Source of the DNA: Scatacola_A faecigallinarum
GTDB taxonomy: Bacteria; Pseudomonadota; Alphaproteobacteria; RF32; CAG-239
DNA length: 50,680 nucleotides
Direction: 5' to 3'
NCBI GenBank assembly: GCA_018713605.1
Contig: DVOM01000042.1
Coordinates: 1 to 50,680, forward strand
A model generated the notes under the pieces. The model searched no databases and was not told where the DNA came from. It was given only the letters and a program-made list of their open reading frames with translations. The translations under genes and the position numbers were made by a program. Positions 40,324-47,991 of this stretch are shown one piece after another. The stretch's first letter is position 1; every line of letters starts with the position of its first letter.

Positions 40324-40782
40324 ATGAAAATTCTGTTTGTATGTTCCGCCAACATCTGCCGGTCGCCGACCGCGGAAGGCATCATGCGGCAGCTTTGCCC
40401 GGAAGCGCAAATCGACTCCGCCGGCCTCTGCGCTTATGAAGGCGACGCTCCGGACATATACGCCGTTACCTGCGCCGCACGGCACGGAATTGATATTTCC
40501 GGGTTGCGCTCAAGGCCGGTGCGTGCCGACGACTTTGCCGTCTTCGACCGGATTTTGGCCATGGATGCAGACGGCGCCGGATATCTGGAACTGCGGCGGC
40601 CACAGGGCGACAAACGTTATCTGAAAGCAAAAATAGAAAACCTGGCGGCTTACGCCGGCGTTTCGCAGATTCCGAATCCATACGGAACAGACGGTTTTGA
40701 GGCAGTTTACGACCTGATTGAAAAAGCCTGCCGGAATCTGGCGGCAAAAATTCAGGAAAACTTGGCAAGCAACGCCTTATAG
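40324..40782 (+). CDS. Low-molecular-weight protein-tyrosine phosphatase family protein
   Basis: This 152-residue protein starts at the ATG one base after the Lon-like stop; upstream in-frame codons belong to that gene. The P-loop C-S-A-N-I-C-R-S (C7 nucleophile, R13) is intact. The general-acid loop, normally D-P-(Y/F), reads I-P-N-P-Y with Asn118 in place of Asp, so catalysis may be weakened. Family members remove phosphate from protein tyrosines or act on arsenate. The last 31 bases overlap the convergent J-domain gene. Confidence 0.85.
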   Translation: MKILFVCSANICRSPTAEGIMRQLCPEAQIDSAGLCAYEGDAPDIYAVTCAARHGIDISGLRSRPVRADDFAVFDRILAMDADGAGYLELRRPQGDKRYLKAKIENLAAYAGVSQIPNPYGTDGFEAVYDLIEKACRNLAAKIQENLASNAL

Positions 40783-41297
40783 GCGATCGTAAGCTGCTTG
40801 AATTTTTCTTCGGCGTTTTGATCATCCCGATTGACATCGGGATGATATTTTTTGACCAGCTTCTTATATTGCTTTTTCAGGGTTTCAACGCTTACTTCGC
40901 CGGGTTTAAGCTCCATAATCTGCAAAAAGCGCCTTTCTTCCTCGTTATACCAGACATCGTCCATGGCGGCGAAATCGGTGGCATATTCGCCGAAGAAGCC
41001 AAAATCGTCTTTGATGTTGTATCCGAAATTGTATTTGACCTTTGATTTGAAACCGCGGAAGTGCATGCGGCGTTTGGGCTCTTCTTCCGGCGCTTCGGTC
41101 GAAATACCCTCATAATAGTTCCATTTGGCGTTATATTCCTGCACATGCTCCAGACAGAACCAATAATATTCTTTCAATCTGCGGTTTTTGGGCGCGCGGT
41201 ATTCTCCGGGTTTGTTGCAGCCCGGGTGGTCGCACCGGCGTTCCCTGTCATCGGTCTGCGGTGCAAAATATTTGCGGCTTCGTACAGCTTTTTTCAT
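40752..41297 (-). CDS. Protein with C-terminal J domain
   Basis: The protein has 181 residues. The N-terminal part has a possible metal site (C-D-H-P-G-C, then F-C-L-E-H) followed by E-Y-N-A-K-W-N-Y-Y, a layout seen in a conserved alphaproteobacterial family. The J domain sits at the C-terminus (about 120-181) with intact H-P-D in K-Y-H-P-D-V-N-R-D-D. It should recruit DnaK to a specific client rather than act as general co-chaperone. Unlike the other two J proteins here it lacks an obvious RpoH-like promoter. Confidence 0.8.
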   Translation of the reverse strand: MKKAVRSRKYFAPQTDDRERRCDHPGCNKPGEYRAPKNRRLKEYYWFCLEHVQEYNAKWNYYEGISTEAPEEEPKRRMHFRGFKSKVKYNFGYNIKDDFGFFGEYATDFAAMDDVWYNEEERRFLQIMELKPGEVSVETLKKQYKKLVKKYHPDVNRDDQNAEEKFKQLTIAYKALLAKFS

Positions 41298-41439
41298 AGA
41301 TGCTAAAGTTTTTTCCGTTTACGGTTGTGTTTTATAATTCAAGGATATATTATTAGCCTATTCTTGCCCCGATGGCAACAGTATAGAATAAATTTCGCCT
41401 TGTTTTAACATTATTATCGGACTGCCTGAGAACTGCCCA

Positions 41440-41751
41440 ATGACAAAACTGGTTAACAAAGTGCTTATTATCAACGGCCGCAGAACAAGCATGCGTTTAT
41501 GCCTCAGCGAATGGTACGCGCTGGAAAGAATCTGCCGCGAAGAAAAGCTTTCGCGCAACCGCCTTATCGAAATCATCGAGAACAACAACCGGGTCAATCT
41601 GGGCCTGACATATCTGACCAGGCTGTTTACGCTGTTTTATTTTTACAATCAGGCGGTCAGTCCGAAAGAACATTTCGGCCGCAAGAAAGGCGAAGAAAAG
41701 ATTCGGCTGGTTCTTGAAGAACTCTACGCGGTCAAAAGCGAAACAGCATAA
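41440..41751 (+). CDS. Ribbon-helix-helix (RHH_4) domain protein
   Basis: This 103-residue protein has R-R-T-S-M-R-L-C-L-S-E-W-Y-A-L-E-R-I-C-R-E-E-K-L-S-R-N-R as ribbon plus first helix, matching the RHH_4 family common in alphaproteobacteria. The second helix follows, with L-T-R-L-F-T-L-F-Y-F-Y. Likely a DNA-binding protein; targets are unknown. It has no clear ribosome site. The end overlaps the convergent UbiB-like gene by 20 bases. Confidence 0.7.
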   Translation: MTKLVNKVLIINGRRTSMRLCLSEWYALERICREEKLSRNRLIEIIENNNRVNLGLTYLTRLFTLFYFYNQAVSPKEHFGRKKGEEKIRLVLEELYAVKSETA

Positions 41752-42844
41752 AAAGAATCAGCGCGGCAATCAACGCCGGCCCCCAATACAGAATCGATGT
41801 TTTAAAAGTTCCGACCGGCACCGTTGAACGTTTTTTATCAAGATAACGCGGCCAAAAGTTCGGGGATTTCTTTTCGACCGCCGACAGTCTGCCGGTTTTA
41901 AAACCGAGAAGATTCATTTGGTTGACGAATTTTTCGCCGGGCGCCAAAAAAGTTTTTTCAGGTTCAACCGTGCCGGCATAATCCGCAAATATATTTTCAA
42001 TCTCGGATGCCGGACAATAGCTTTTAAGTTCCCTTATCGCCCGGCACAGCTTCAATCCGGCAAAATCACGGGGCGCTTTACCGCGCCCCAAAGCAAAAAG
42101 CCGATGTTCGCAAGACGCCGGAAAGACCGCGTCAACGCCGGCAAAAGCAACGCGCCCTTCGGTATCGACGGCAAGCCGGTTCCAGCCGGAAACGATAATC
42201 TTCCTGACAAACAGCATTTTGGCAAACAGCCGCACAAAGTTTTTCCCTGCTTCCGGCGTCAAATCGGCTGTTAAAACAAAATCACACGGCGAATCCGCAA
42301 TCCATTGTCCGGAAGAAGTTTTTATCCAATCGGTCGGAAGCGCCCAAAATGTTTCCGAATCCGCGGGGACATTCGTCAACGCCTCCTGTTCGGAGGCATA
42401 CAGACGCATATCGGAAGCCAGAAGCAAGCGCCTGTCAAACGCGGCGGCGGCATCGGGCCAGGCAGCAAAATCGCCGGACGCCAGTTCGTGAAACAGACGG
42501 CGGCAAAAAAAGGAATCGCAGTCGCTCTTTTTACGCAACACTACCGGCCCGGCCGAAAAATGTTCGGTCTTTTCCGACAAAAGAAGCGGCGCGGCGCCGG
42601 ACGGCGCCAAAGCGGCCAATTCTGAAAGCAGAACGGTAAGGCCGGCATTCCGGGGAACAGCCAGAAAAGACTCCAGCCGCCGTGGAAAAGGTTCCGCCGA
42701 CGGCTTTACAAAAAAGCGCGCCGGGGTTATAACATCTTTGAAAGACGACAGTCCGTCCAACAAAAACAACAAGTCAAAACGGGCCAGTCCGACGGCCAAT
42801 TTCAATTTTTGGCAACTGTAAACAAAACGGTTTATCATACGCAT
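41732..42844 (-). CDS. Degenerate UbiB-like protein
   Basis: The protein has 370 residues from the ATG at 42844. The N-terminus (G-L-A-R-F-D-L-L-F-L-L-D, then P-F-P-R-R-L-E-S-F-L-A) follows the UbiB/ABC1 layout. The region V-D-T-E-G-R-V-A-F-A-G-V-D-A-V-F corresponds to the D-F-G strand, R-D-F-A-G-L to the conserved R-D-Y, and Q-M-N-L-L-G-F-K to the LLQK helix; a C-terminal membrane helix is present. The kinase-like hallmarks KxGQ, A-D-P-H-P-G-N and D-F-G are all lost. Divergent position next to mutM fits the usual mutM / ubiE-ubiB synteny with ubiE missing. Assignment is moderate and needs profile search. Confidence 0.5.
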   Translation of the reverse strand: MRMINRFVYSCQKLKLAVGLARFDLLFLLDGLSSFKDVITPARFFVKPSAEPFPRRLESFLAVPRNAGLTVLLSELAALAPSGAAPLLLSEKTEHFSAGPVVLRKKSDCDSFFCRRLFHELASGDFAAWPDAAAAFDRRLLLASDMRLYASEQEALTNVPADSETFWALPTDWIKTSSGQWIADSPCDFVLTADLTPEAGKNFVRLFAKMLFVRKIIVSGWNRLAVDTEGRVAFAGVDAVFPASCEHRLFALGRGKAPRDFAGLKLCRAIRELKSYCPASEIENIFADYAGTVEPEKTFLAPGEKFVNQMNLLGFKTGRLSAVEKKSPNFWPRYLDKKRSTVPVGTFKTSILYWGPALIAALILFMLFRF

Positions 42845-42863
42845 CTTTTTACCCGAGGTTAAC

Positions 42864-43703
42864 ATGCCGGAATTACCTGAAGTCGAAACCGTAAAAAACG
42901 CGCTGCTCAAAGCGGTCGACAAAGCCAATATAACCAAAGTAAGCATTTACAACAACCGTTTTCGGAAAATAATCCCGGACGATTTTGCACGGCGAATCGA
43001 AGGCGCGCAGATTGCGGCAGTCCGCCGCAAGGCAAAATATCTGCTGCTGGAACTCGACAACGGGCTGACCGTCATCTGGCATCTGGGCATGAGCGGCAAA
43101 GTCAAAATCAGCGACTTTCCCCCGGAAAAGAAGGAAAAGCATGACCATGTCATGATTGAAACCGACAAGGCAACGCTGGTTTTCAACGACGCGCGGCGTT
43201 TCGGCATGCTGACTTATGCCGAAACTTCCGGCCTCGGGCACTGTTCCCTTTTTGCCCACATCGGCACCGACCCCTTTGACGAGCGTCTTGACGGATTATA
43301 TTTATATAATAAACTGCAAAATAAGAAGATACCGATAAAGGCGGCGCTGCTGGATCAGTCGATTGTCAACGGAATCGGCAACATCTATGCTTCGGAGGCG
43401 CTTTTTGATGCGGGAATCGACCCGACGCGGCCGGCAGGAAACCTGAGTCAGAAAGACTGCGGCCGGCTGGTGCAAAGCGTCAGGAAGATTCTCCGTCAGG
43501 CCATAGAGGCCGGCGGTTCGAGCATTCATGACTATCGCAAGCCCGACGGCAGCCTGGGGTATTTTCAAAACATGCATTGCGTTTATAACAAAACCGGGCA
43601 AAAATGTCCCGGATGCACTTGCAATATTGCCCAAACCGGCGGTATAAAAAAGATAGTCCAGGCCGGACGTTCGACTTTCTACTGCCCTGTTAAACAAAAG
43701 TGA
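42864..43703 (+). CDS. mutM: Formamidopyrimidine-DNA glycosylase with altered zinc finger
   Basis: This 279-residue enzyme removes oxidised purines such as 8-oxoguanine. The N-terminal P-E-L-P-E-V-E-T holds the catalytic Pro-Glu, and H-L-G-M-S-G, F-N-D-A-R-R-F-G and the helix-two-turn-helix N-G-I-G-N-I-Y-A-S-E-A-L are intact. The C-terminal zinc finger has C248, C251 and C274, but the fourth ligand is Lys277 (Y-C-P-V-K-Q instead of Y-C-P-x-C-Q). GAGG precedes the ATG. Only 19 bp separate its start codon from the divergent UbiB-like gene. Confidence 0.95.
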   Translation: MPELPEVETVKNALLKAVDKANITKVSIYNNRFRKIIPDDFARRIEGAQIAAVRRKAKYLLLELDNGLTVIWHLGMSGKVKISDFPPEKKEKHDHVMIETDKATLVFNDARRFGMLTYAETSGLGHCSLFAHIGTDPFDERLDGLYLYNKLQNKKIPIKAALLDQSIVNGIGNIYASEALFDAGIDPTRPAGNLSQKDCGRLVQSVRKILRQAIEAGGSSIHDYRKPDGSLGYFQNMHCVYNKTGQKCPGCTCNIAQTGGIKKIVQAGRSTFYCPVKQK

Positions 43704-44086
43704 TGACGACGATGAAAAACAAATTTTATTTTCTGGCGGCCGCGCTGCTCGGTTTTCTGACTTTTTCGGCACCGGTTAAGGCGGCTTCTTTTCTGGAAGG
43801 CTATGAAGACATTCCGGTTATGAGAGGCCTGCGGCAGATTCCGAGCGACACGATTTCTTTCGGCAATGAGGAAACGCGTCTGGTCGAAGCCATGCTGACC
43901 GGTTCGAAAGTCGGTTTTAAGAGCGTGAAGAAATTTTACGTCGACACCCTTCCGCAGCTCGGCTGGACCTATCAGGGACAAAGGGGCAACAGCCTGCTTT
44001 TCTACCGCGACGGCGAAGCTCTGGAAATCGTCAAGGAATCGGCCAAACCGCTGAACGTCCGTTTTACCATTAAGAATCAGATTTAG
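43703..44086 (+). CDS. Small exported protein of the mutM-echA cluster
   Basis: The protein has about 127 residues and overlaps the mutM stop; the ATG at 43703 or 43712 could be the start. A signal peptide runs to A-P-V-K-A. The mature part includes P-V-M-R-G-L, E-T-R-L-V-E-A, V-K-K-F-Y-V-D-T-L-P-Q-L-G-W and a final beta strand, a pattern I associate with a small conserved exported protein next to mutM and enoyl-CoA hydratase in alphaproteobacteria. The function is unknown. It lies 11 bp before the hydratase gene, in one operon. Confidence 0.7.
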   Translation: MTTMKNKFYFLAAALLGFLTFSAPVKAASFLEGYEDIPVMRGLRQIPSDTISFGNEETRLVEAMLTGSKVGFKSVKKFYVDTLPQLGWTYQGQRGNSLLFYRDGEALEIVKESAKPLNVRFTIKNQI

Positions 44087-44097
44087 GATATAACGCA

Positions 44098-44856
44098 ATG
44101 GAGTATGCCAACATTACCGTCGAAACCAGAGAGAATCTGGGCATTATTACACTTAACCGCCCGCAGGCGCTCAATGCGGTCAACGCAGAAATGCTGAAAG
44201 AGCTTGCTCTGGCCGCCGAAGCGTTTGACAACAACGATGCGGTCAGGGTTCTGATTGTGAAAGGCGACGGCAAAACCTTCGCCGCGGGAATCGATATCAA
44301 GGAAGTTCTGAGCCGCGCCGACAGCAAGTTTCTGGGCATTGACGAAATGCAGAACTGTTTTCGACGTTTTACCGCCGTCAAGAAGCCGATTATCGCAGCC
44401 GTATCCGGCTATGCCCTGGGAATCGGCTGCGAACTGGCGCTGGCCTGCGACATTATTCTGGCTGCGGACAACGCAAGGTTCGGCCAGCCGGAACTCAGTC
44501 TGGGCACAATTCCGGCATTCGGCGCCACACAGCGTCTGACCCGCGCGCTCGGCAAAGCCAAGGCGATGGAAATGATTTTAAGCGGCCGGGCCTTGACGGC
44601 GGAAGAGGCTTTTGTTTCCGGACTCGTCAGCCGGATTGTGCCGCTGCCCGATTTGTTTGAAGACGCGGCAAAAACCGCCGCCCGGATTGCAGCTCAGCCG
44701 CTCGGCGCCCTGAAGGCGGCAAAAGAAGCGGTTCTGGCGGCTCAGAACACGCCGCTGGAAGAAGGAATCGCCTTTGAAGGGAAAGCCGCGCAGTGTTGTC
44801 TGGCCGCGGACGAATTCAGAGAATCGCTCAGAAATTTTGCCGCAGGGCACAAATAA
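44098..44856 (+). CDS. Enoyl-CoA hydratase (crotonase family)
   Basis: This 252-residue protein hydrates trans-2-enoyl-CoA. The oxyanion-hole segments A-A-G-I-D-I and G-Y-A-L-G-I-G-C-E-L are present, and both catalytic glutamates are visible, in G-C-E-L-A-L and Q-P-E-L-S-L-G-T-I-P. The C-terminal A-L-K-A-A-K-E-A-V segment is typical. The gene order with mutM and rpsT is conserved in alphaproteobacteria. The physiological substrate is not determined. Confidence 0.92.
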   Translation: MEYANITVETRENLGIITLNRPQALNAVNAEMLKELALAAEAFDNNDAVRVLIVKGDGKTFAAGIDIKEVLSRADSKFLGIDEMQNCFRRFTAVKKPIIAAVSGYALGIGCELALACDIILAADNARFGQPELSLGTIPAFGATQRLTRALGKAKAMEMILSGRALTAEEAFVSGLVSRIVPLPDLFEDAAKTAARIAAQPLGALKAAKEAVLAAQNTPLEEGIAFEGKAAQCCLAADEFRESLRNFAAGHK

Positions 44857-44901
44857 GCGGCGGCAAGGTTTCAAAATAGGGCTTTTTTGCTAAATTAGGT
44901 A

Positions 44902-44931
44902 TTGACTTAAGCCGTGCTAAGAGTTTATAAA
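44902..44931 (+). promoter_or_regulatory. Promoter of rpsT
   Basis: TTGACT (44902-44907), 18 bases, TATAAA (44926-44931), 52 bases before the rpsT ATG. Confidence 0.6.
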
Positions 44932-44982
44932 GCATATCAGAATTGAAAAATGTCGTAACTATTTAATACAGGATAAAGAGAT

Positions 44983-45243
44983 ATGGCCAATCATAAATCG
45001 GCAAAAACGAGAATTAACAGAAACAACAAGAGAAGCATTATCAACGGTGCCCGCAGAAGCCGCGTCCGTACTTTCGTCAAGAAGGTCAACGCCGCCATTC
45101 TGGAAAACAACAAAGAAGCCGCCAAGGCCGCTTTGATTGTCGCCGAATCCGAACTGATGAGAGCCGCCCAGAAAGGCGTGCTGCCGAAGAACACCGCTTC
45201 CCGCACCGTTTCTCGTCTTTCTGCCAAAATCAAAGCTCTGTAG
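44983..45243 (+). CDS. rpsT: 30S ribosomal protein S20
   Basis: This 86-residue, very basic three-helix protein has the family start A-N-H-K-S-A-K-T-R-I and central R-N-N-K-R-S-I-I-N-G-A-R-R-S-R. The end G-V-L-P-K-N-T-A-S-R-T-V-S-R-L-S is also conserved. It binds 16S rRNA early in 30S assembly. It has its own promoter and terminator, and lies upstream of dnaA as in most alphaproteobacteria. Confidence 0.96.
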   Translation: MANHKSAKTRINRNNKRSIINGARRSRVRTFVKKVNAAILENNKEAAKAALIVAESELMRAAQKGVLPKNTASRTVSRLSAKIKAL

Positions 45244-45269
45244 TTTTTTAATTACACGCAGTTTTACGG

Positions 45270-45325
45270 ACGCAAACCGACTTATGTCCCTTACAAGCAA
45301 GGGTTGTTTGGTTTGCGTTTTTTTA
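45270..45325 (+). terminator. Intrinsic terminator of rpsT
   Basis: Outer stem ACGCAAACC / GGTTTGCGT (45270-45278 and 45310-45318) with an inner CCCTT/AAGGG hairpin, followed by seven Ts. Confidence 0.8.
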
Positions 45326-45915
45326 TGGGAAAAACGGCAGAATCTAAGCGACTCTGCAAGAATCTTCTGTCAAGGAAATTAATTGCAATGTTCGGAGAAT
45401 GTTCTGTTGTAATTATTTTTTTTTGACTCTACTATCCAGTCACTTTCTGATTTGAAAGATGTTCCTTTTAATTCGGATGCCGGTTGAAAAAAACATGGGG
45501 AACAACCGCCTGCGGATTAAGAAAAGGACGGATTTTTTGCAAAGGACAGCCAAAGCTTTTGCGTTTTAGGGGAAACGACGGCTTTCGGCTTTTTGAAAAA
45601 AATCCCGCGTTCCGGAAAAGGCTGCCTCGGAAGAAAACCGTTAAAACGGACAGGTTCGAAAAAGGCAAAACCAACCGGAAAGAACGGGCGGAAACGCGGC
45701 GCCGCGAAAAGTTGCTTTTGAAACGGGAAACATTTGCCCGGAAAGAAAAAGAACGCGCGGACGGCTTGTTTCGGCGGCCGGAAAGAAAGCGGAATTTTCG
45801 GACGGGCAAAGATCCGCACGAAACACTGCTCCGGCGTTCAGGGAACGGCTTTTGCATCGGAAAGTATCCTAAGCAACAAGCGTTTTTAGTGATTTTATTA
45901 ATATGGGGAGATATG
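45326..45915. other. Long dnaA upstream region
   Basis: About 590 bases without a convincing gene. The first 160 bases are AT-rich and hold a GTTC-N7-GTTC motif (45390-45404), the alphaproteobacterial LexA box pattern. From 45484 on, the dnaA frame is open for 143 codons, but the encoded peptide is almost wholly Lys/Arg/Glu and unlike DnaA, and other frames are open too. At 45495 a short frame (N-R-L-R-I-K-K-R-T-D-F-L) resembles the N-terminus of RnpA before a stop at 45558-45560. No DnaA-box cluster was found. Confidence 0.5.
45390..45404 (+). promoter_or_regulatory. Candidate LexA (SOS) box
   Basis: GTTC-N7-GTTC exactly fits the alphaproteobacterial LexA consensus. It is about 510 bases before the dnaA start, in the AT-rich part of the spacer. 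One or two such matches are expected by chance in a window of this size. Confidence 0.35.
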
Positions 45916-47361
45916 ATGGCTGAAGAAGCAATAAACAACAACAGTTCTGTTCAGGAACAATGGGGACAGATCTGCAGCCAGTTGAAAGTTGAAGTAGGGG
46001 AAACAGCTTTTGACAGTTGGTTAAAGCCACTGACACCGGGTGCTTTTAACGACGGAATCATGAACATCTGTGTTCCGACCCGATTTATGAGAAACTGGGT
46101 GATTACGCATTACAGCGACCGCATCCACAAAATATGGGAGAAGAAAAACCCGGCCATTAAAAGCGTCAACTTTGTTGTTCAGGCCGTTCAGGACGAAAGC
46201 AAAGGCCTTTACAACCCTTCCTGCCGCTCGCTGCTGAAAAAGATTTCATCCAGCCCGGCTCCTCAAAACATCTACCAGTCCGGCCTTAATTCGGTTCTGG
46301 CCAACAGCAACGAATTTCAGGCCAATACCGACCAGTCCTTGTCGGTGCCGCTGAATCCGCAATATACGTTCGACAATTTTGTCGTCGGCAAAACCAACGA
46401 ATTTGCCTATGCGGCTGCCCGGAAAGTCGCCGAATCGAGAAACGTGTCGTTTAATCCGCTGTTTTTGTATTCCGGCGTCGGCCTGGGCAAAACTCATCTG
46501 ATGCATGCCATCGCCTGGCACATCAAACAGCAGGATCCGACCCGCAACATCGTTTATCTGTCGGCCGAAAAATTCATGTACAAGTTTGTCCGCGCCCTGC
46601 GTTACAAAGACACCACCGCTTTCAAGGAACAGTTCCGTTCGGTCGACGTGCTGATGGTTGACGACGTCCAGTTCATGGGCGGCAAAGACACTACGCAGGA
46701 AGAGTTTTTCTACACGTTCAATTCACTGATTGAAGAAGGGCGCCAGATTATCATTTCCGCAGACAAGTCGCCGGCAGACCTGGAAGGAATCGAAGCCCGC
46801 CTGAAGTCACGGCTCGGCTGCGGTCTGGTCGCAGACATTCATCCGACCGATTTCGACCTGCGCATCGGCATTTTGGAAAACAAGGCGCGTCAGCTGGGAA
46901 TCGAGCTGCCGCAGAAAGTTTCCGAATTTCTGGCCAGCAAAATTACTTCCAACATCCGCGAACTGGAAGGCGCCCTGCGCCGCGTGATTGCCCATTCGCA
47001 GCTGCTGAGCGACAAGGAAATCACGCTGGACATGACGCAGGACGTTCTGAAAGATATGCTGCGTTCGTATGACAAGCGTACAACCATTGACGAAATCCAG
47101 AAAAAGGTGGCCGAACATTTCAACATTTCGGTCAAGGAAATGCAGTCTTCCCGTCGTGCCCGCACGGTTGCCCGGCCGCGGCAGATTGCCATGTATCTGG
47201 CTAAACAGCTGACTTCACGTTCGCTGCCGGAAATCGGCCGCAAGTTCGACCGCGACCATACAACGGTCATGCACGCCGTCCGCAAAGTCGAGGAACTGAT
47301 TCTGGAAGACGCTTCTCTGGCCGAGAACGTCGATGCCCTGAGAAGAATCCTCGAAGCGTAA
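45916..47361 (+). CDS. dnaA: Chromosomal replication initiator DnaA
   Basis: The protein has 481 residues. The start at the second of two adjacent ATGs is chosen since GGGGAG lies five bases upstream; the frame is open much further but that part is not DnaA-like. Domain I (about 10-85) includes E-T-A-F-D-S-W-L-K-P-L. The AAA+ domain has Walker A G-V-G-L-G-K-T-H-L, Walker B L-M-V-D-D-V-Q-F-M-G-G and the D-R-x-H-like sensor region. Domain IV ends with I-G-R-K-F-D-R-D-H-T-T-V-M-H-A, the DnaA-box recognition motif. It opens oriC and loads helicase. An intrinsic terminator follows. Confidence 0.97.
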   Translation: MAEEAINNNSSVQEQWGQICSQLKVEVGETAFDSWLKPLTPGAFNDGIMNICVPTRFMRNWVITHYSDRIHKIWEKKNPAIKSVNFVVQAVQDESKGLYNPSCRSLLKKISSSPAPQNIYQSGLNSVLANSNEFQANTDQSLSVPLNPQYTFDNFVVGKTNEFAYAAARKVAESRNVSFNPLFLYSGVGLGKTHLMHAIAWHIKQQDPTRNIVYLSAEKFMYKFVRALRYKDTTAFKEQFRSVDVLMVDDVQFMGGKDTTQEEFFYTFNSLIEEGRQIIISADKSPADLEGIEARLKSRLGCGLVADIHPTDFDLRIGILENKARQLGIELPQKVSEFLASKITSNIRELEGALRRVIAHSQLLSDKEITLDMTQDVLKDMLRSYDKRTTIDEIQKKVAEHFNISVKEMQSSRRARTVARPRQIAMYLAKQLTSRSLPEIGRKFDRDHTTVMHAVRKVEELILEDASLAENVDALRRILEA

Positions 47362-47382
47362 TCTTAACCATACACTCCTCGA

Positions 47383-47418
47383 AACGGGTACCGTTTGTTA
47401 ACACGGCGCCCGTTTTTT
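47383..47418 (+). terminator. Intrinsic terminator of dnaA
   Basis: Stem AACGGG / CCCGTT with inner CCGT/ACGG pairs, followed by TTTTTT, 22 bases after the dnaA stop. It separates dnaA from dnaN transcription. Confidence 0.8.
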
Positions 47419-47466
47419 GTTGCCGAAAAGAACCATGAAACTAAAATAGGCAGAAAGGAGAAAAAA

Positions 47467-47889
47467 ATGACGGACGAAAAAACGATAAAAGTCGGTTTGG
47501 GACTGTATATTCTCAATGACAGAGGACAGGTTCTGCTCGGGCTGCGCAAGGCAAAACACGGCGAAGGCACCTGGTGTCCGCCGGGAGGACATCTGGAATA
47601 CGGCGAAAGTTTTGAAGAAGGCGCGGTTCGCGAAGCCTTTGAAGAAACCGGCATCCGCGTTAATCCCGCGGACATCCGCGTGGCGGGCGTTACCAACGAC
47701 TTTTTCACGGAATCGGGCAAGCACTATGTGACAATCAATCTGACAACCCGTTCCTTTGCCGGCGAACCGCGAATCGCCGAACCGGACAAATGCGCCGGCT
47801 GGCAATGGTTCGACCCCGACATGCTGCCGGAAAACATGTTTCTGCCGGCAGCCAATTTTTTGAAGACGCACAGGCTTCCGGAATGCTAA
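47467..47889 (+). CDS. NUDIX hydrolase
   Basis: This 140-residue protein starts at an ATG preceded by AAAGGAG. The NUDIX box is exact: G-H-L-E-Y-G-E then seven residues then R-E-A-F-E-E-T-G-I at about 40-62, which binds the metal and cleaves nucleoside diphosphate bonds. W-C-P-P-G-G-H-L-E-Y-G-E and the C-terminal W-Q-W-F-D-P-D-M-L-P resemble MutT/nucleotide-sugar-type members active on dNTP or related pools. It sits between dnaA and dnaN, which are usually adjacent. The substrate is unknown. Confidence 0.88.
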   Translation: MTDEKTIKVGLGLYILNDRGQVLLGLRKAKHGEGTWCPPGGHLEYGESFEEGAVREAFEETGIRVNPADIRVAGVTNDFFTESGKHYVTINLTTRSFAGEPRIAEPDKCAGWQWFDPDMLPENMFLPAANFLKTHRLPEC

Positions 47890-47991
47890 AAAAGCTGTTG
47901 ACGAATCGCGGTTTTGATTTCGATTTTTGCGAAGTTTATGCTAATCTTCGGGAAAATGAGTTTTATGTTTAAACATTAATGGTACAAAAAA

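Noticed and set aside
45484..45912. 143-codon N-terminal extension of DnaA
   Set aside because: The peptide is almost only Lys/Arg/Glu, has no DnaA similarity, and a good ribosome site precedes the later ATG pair.
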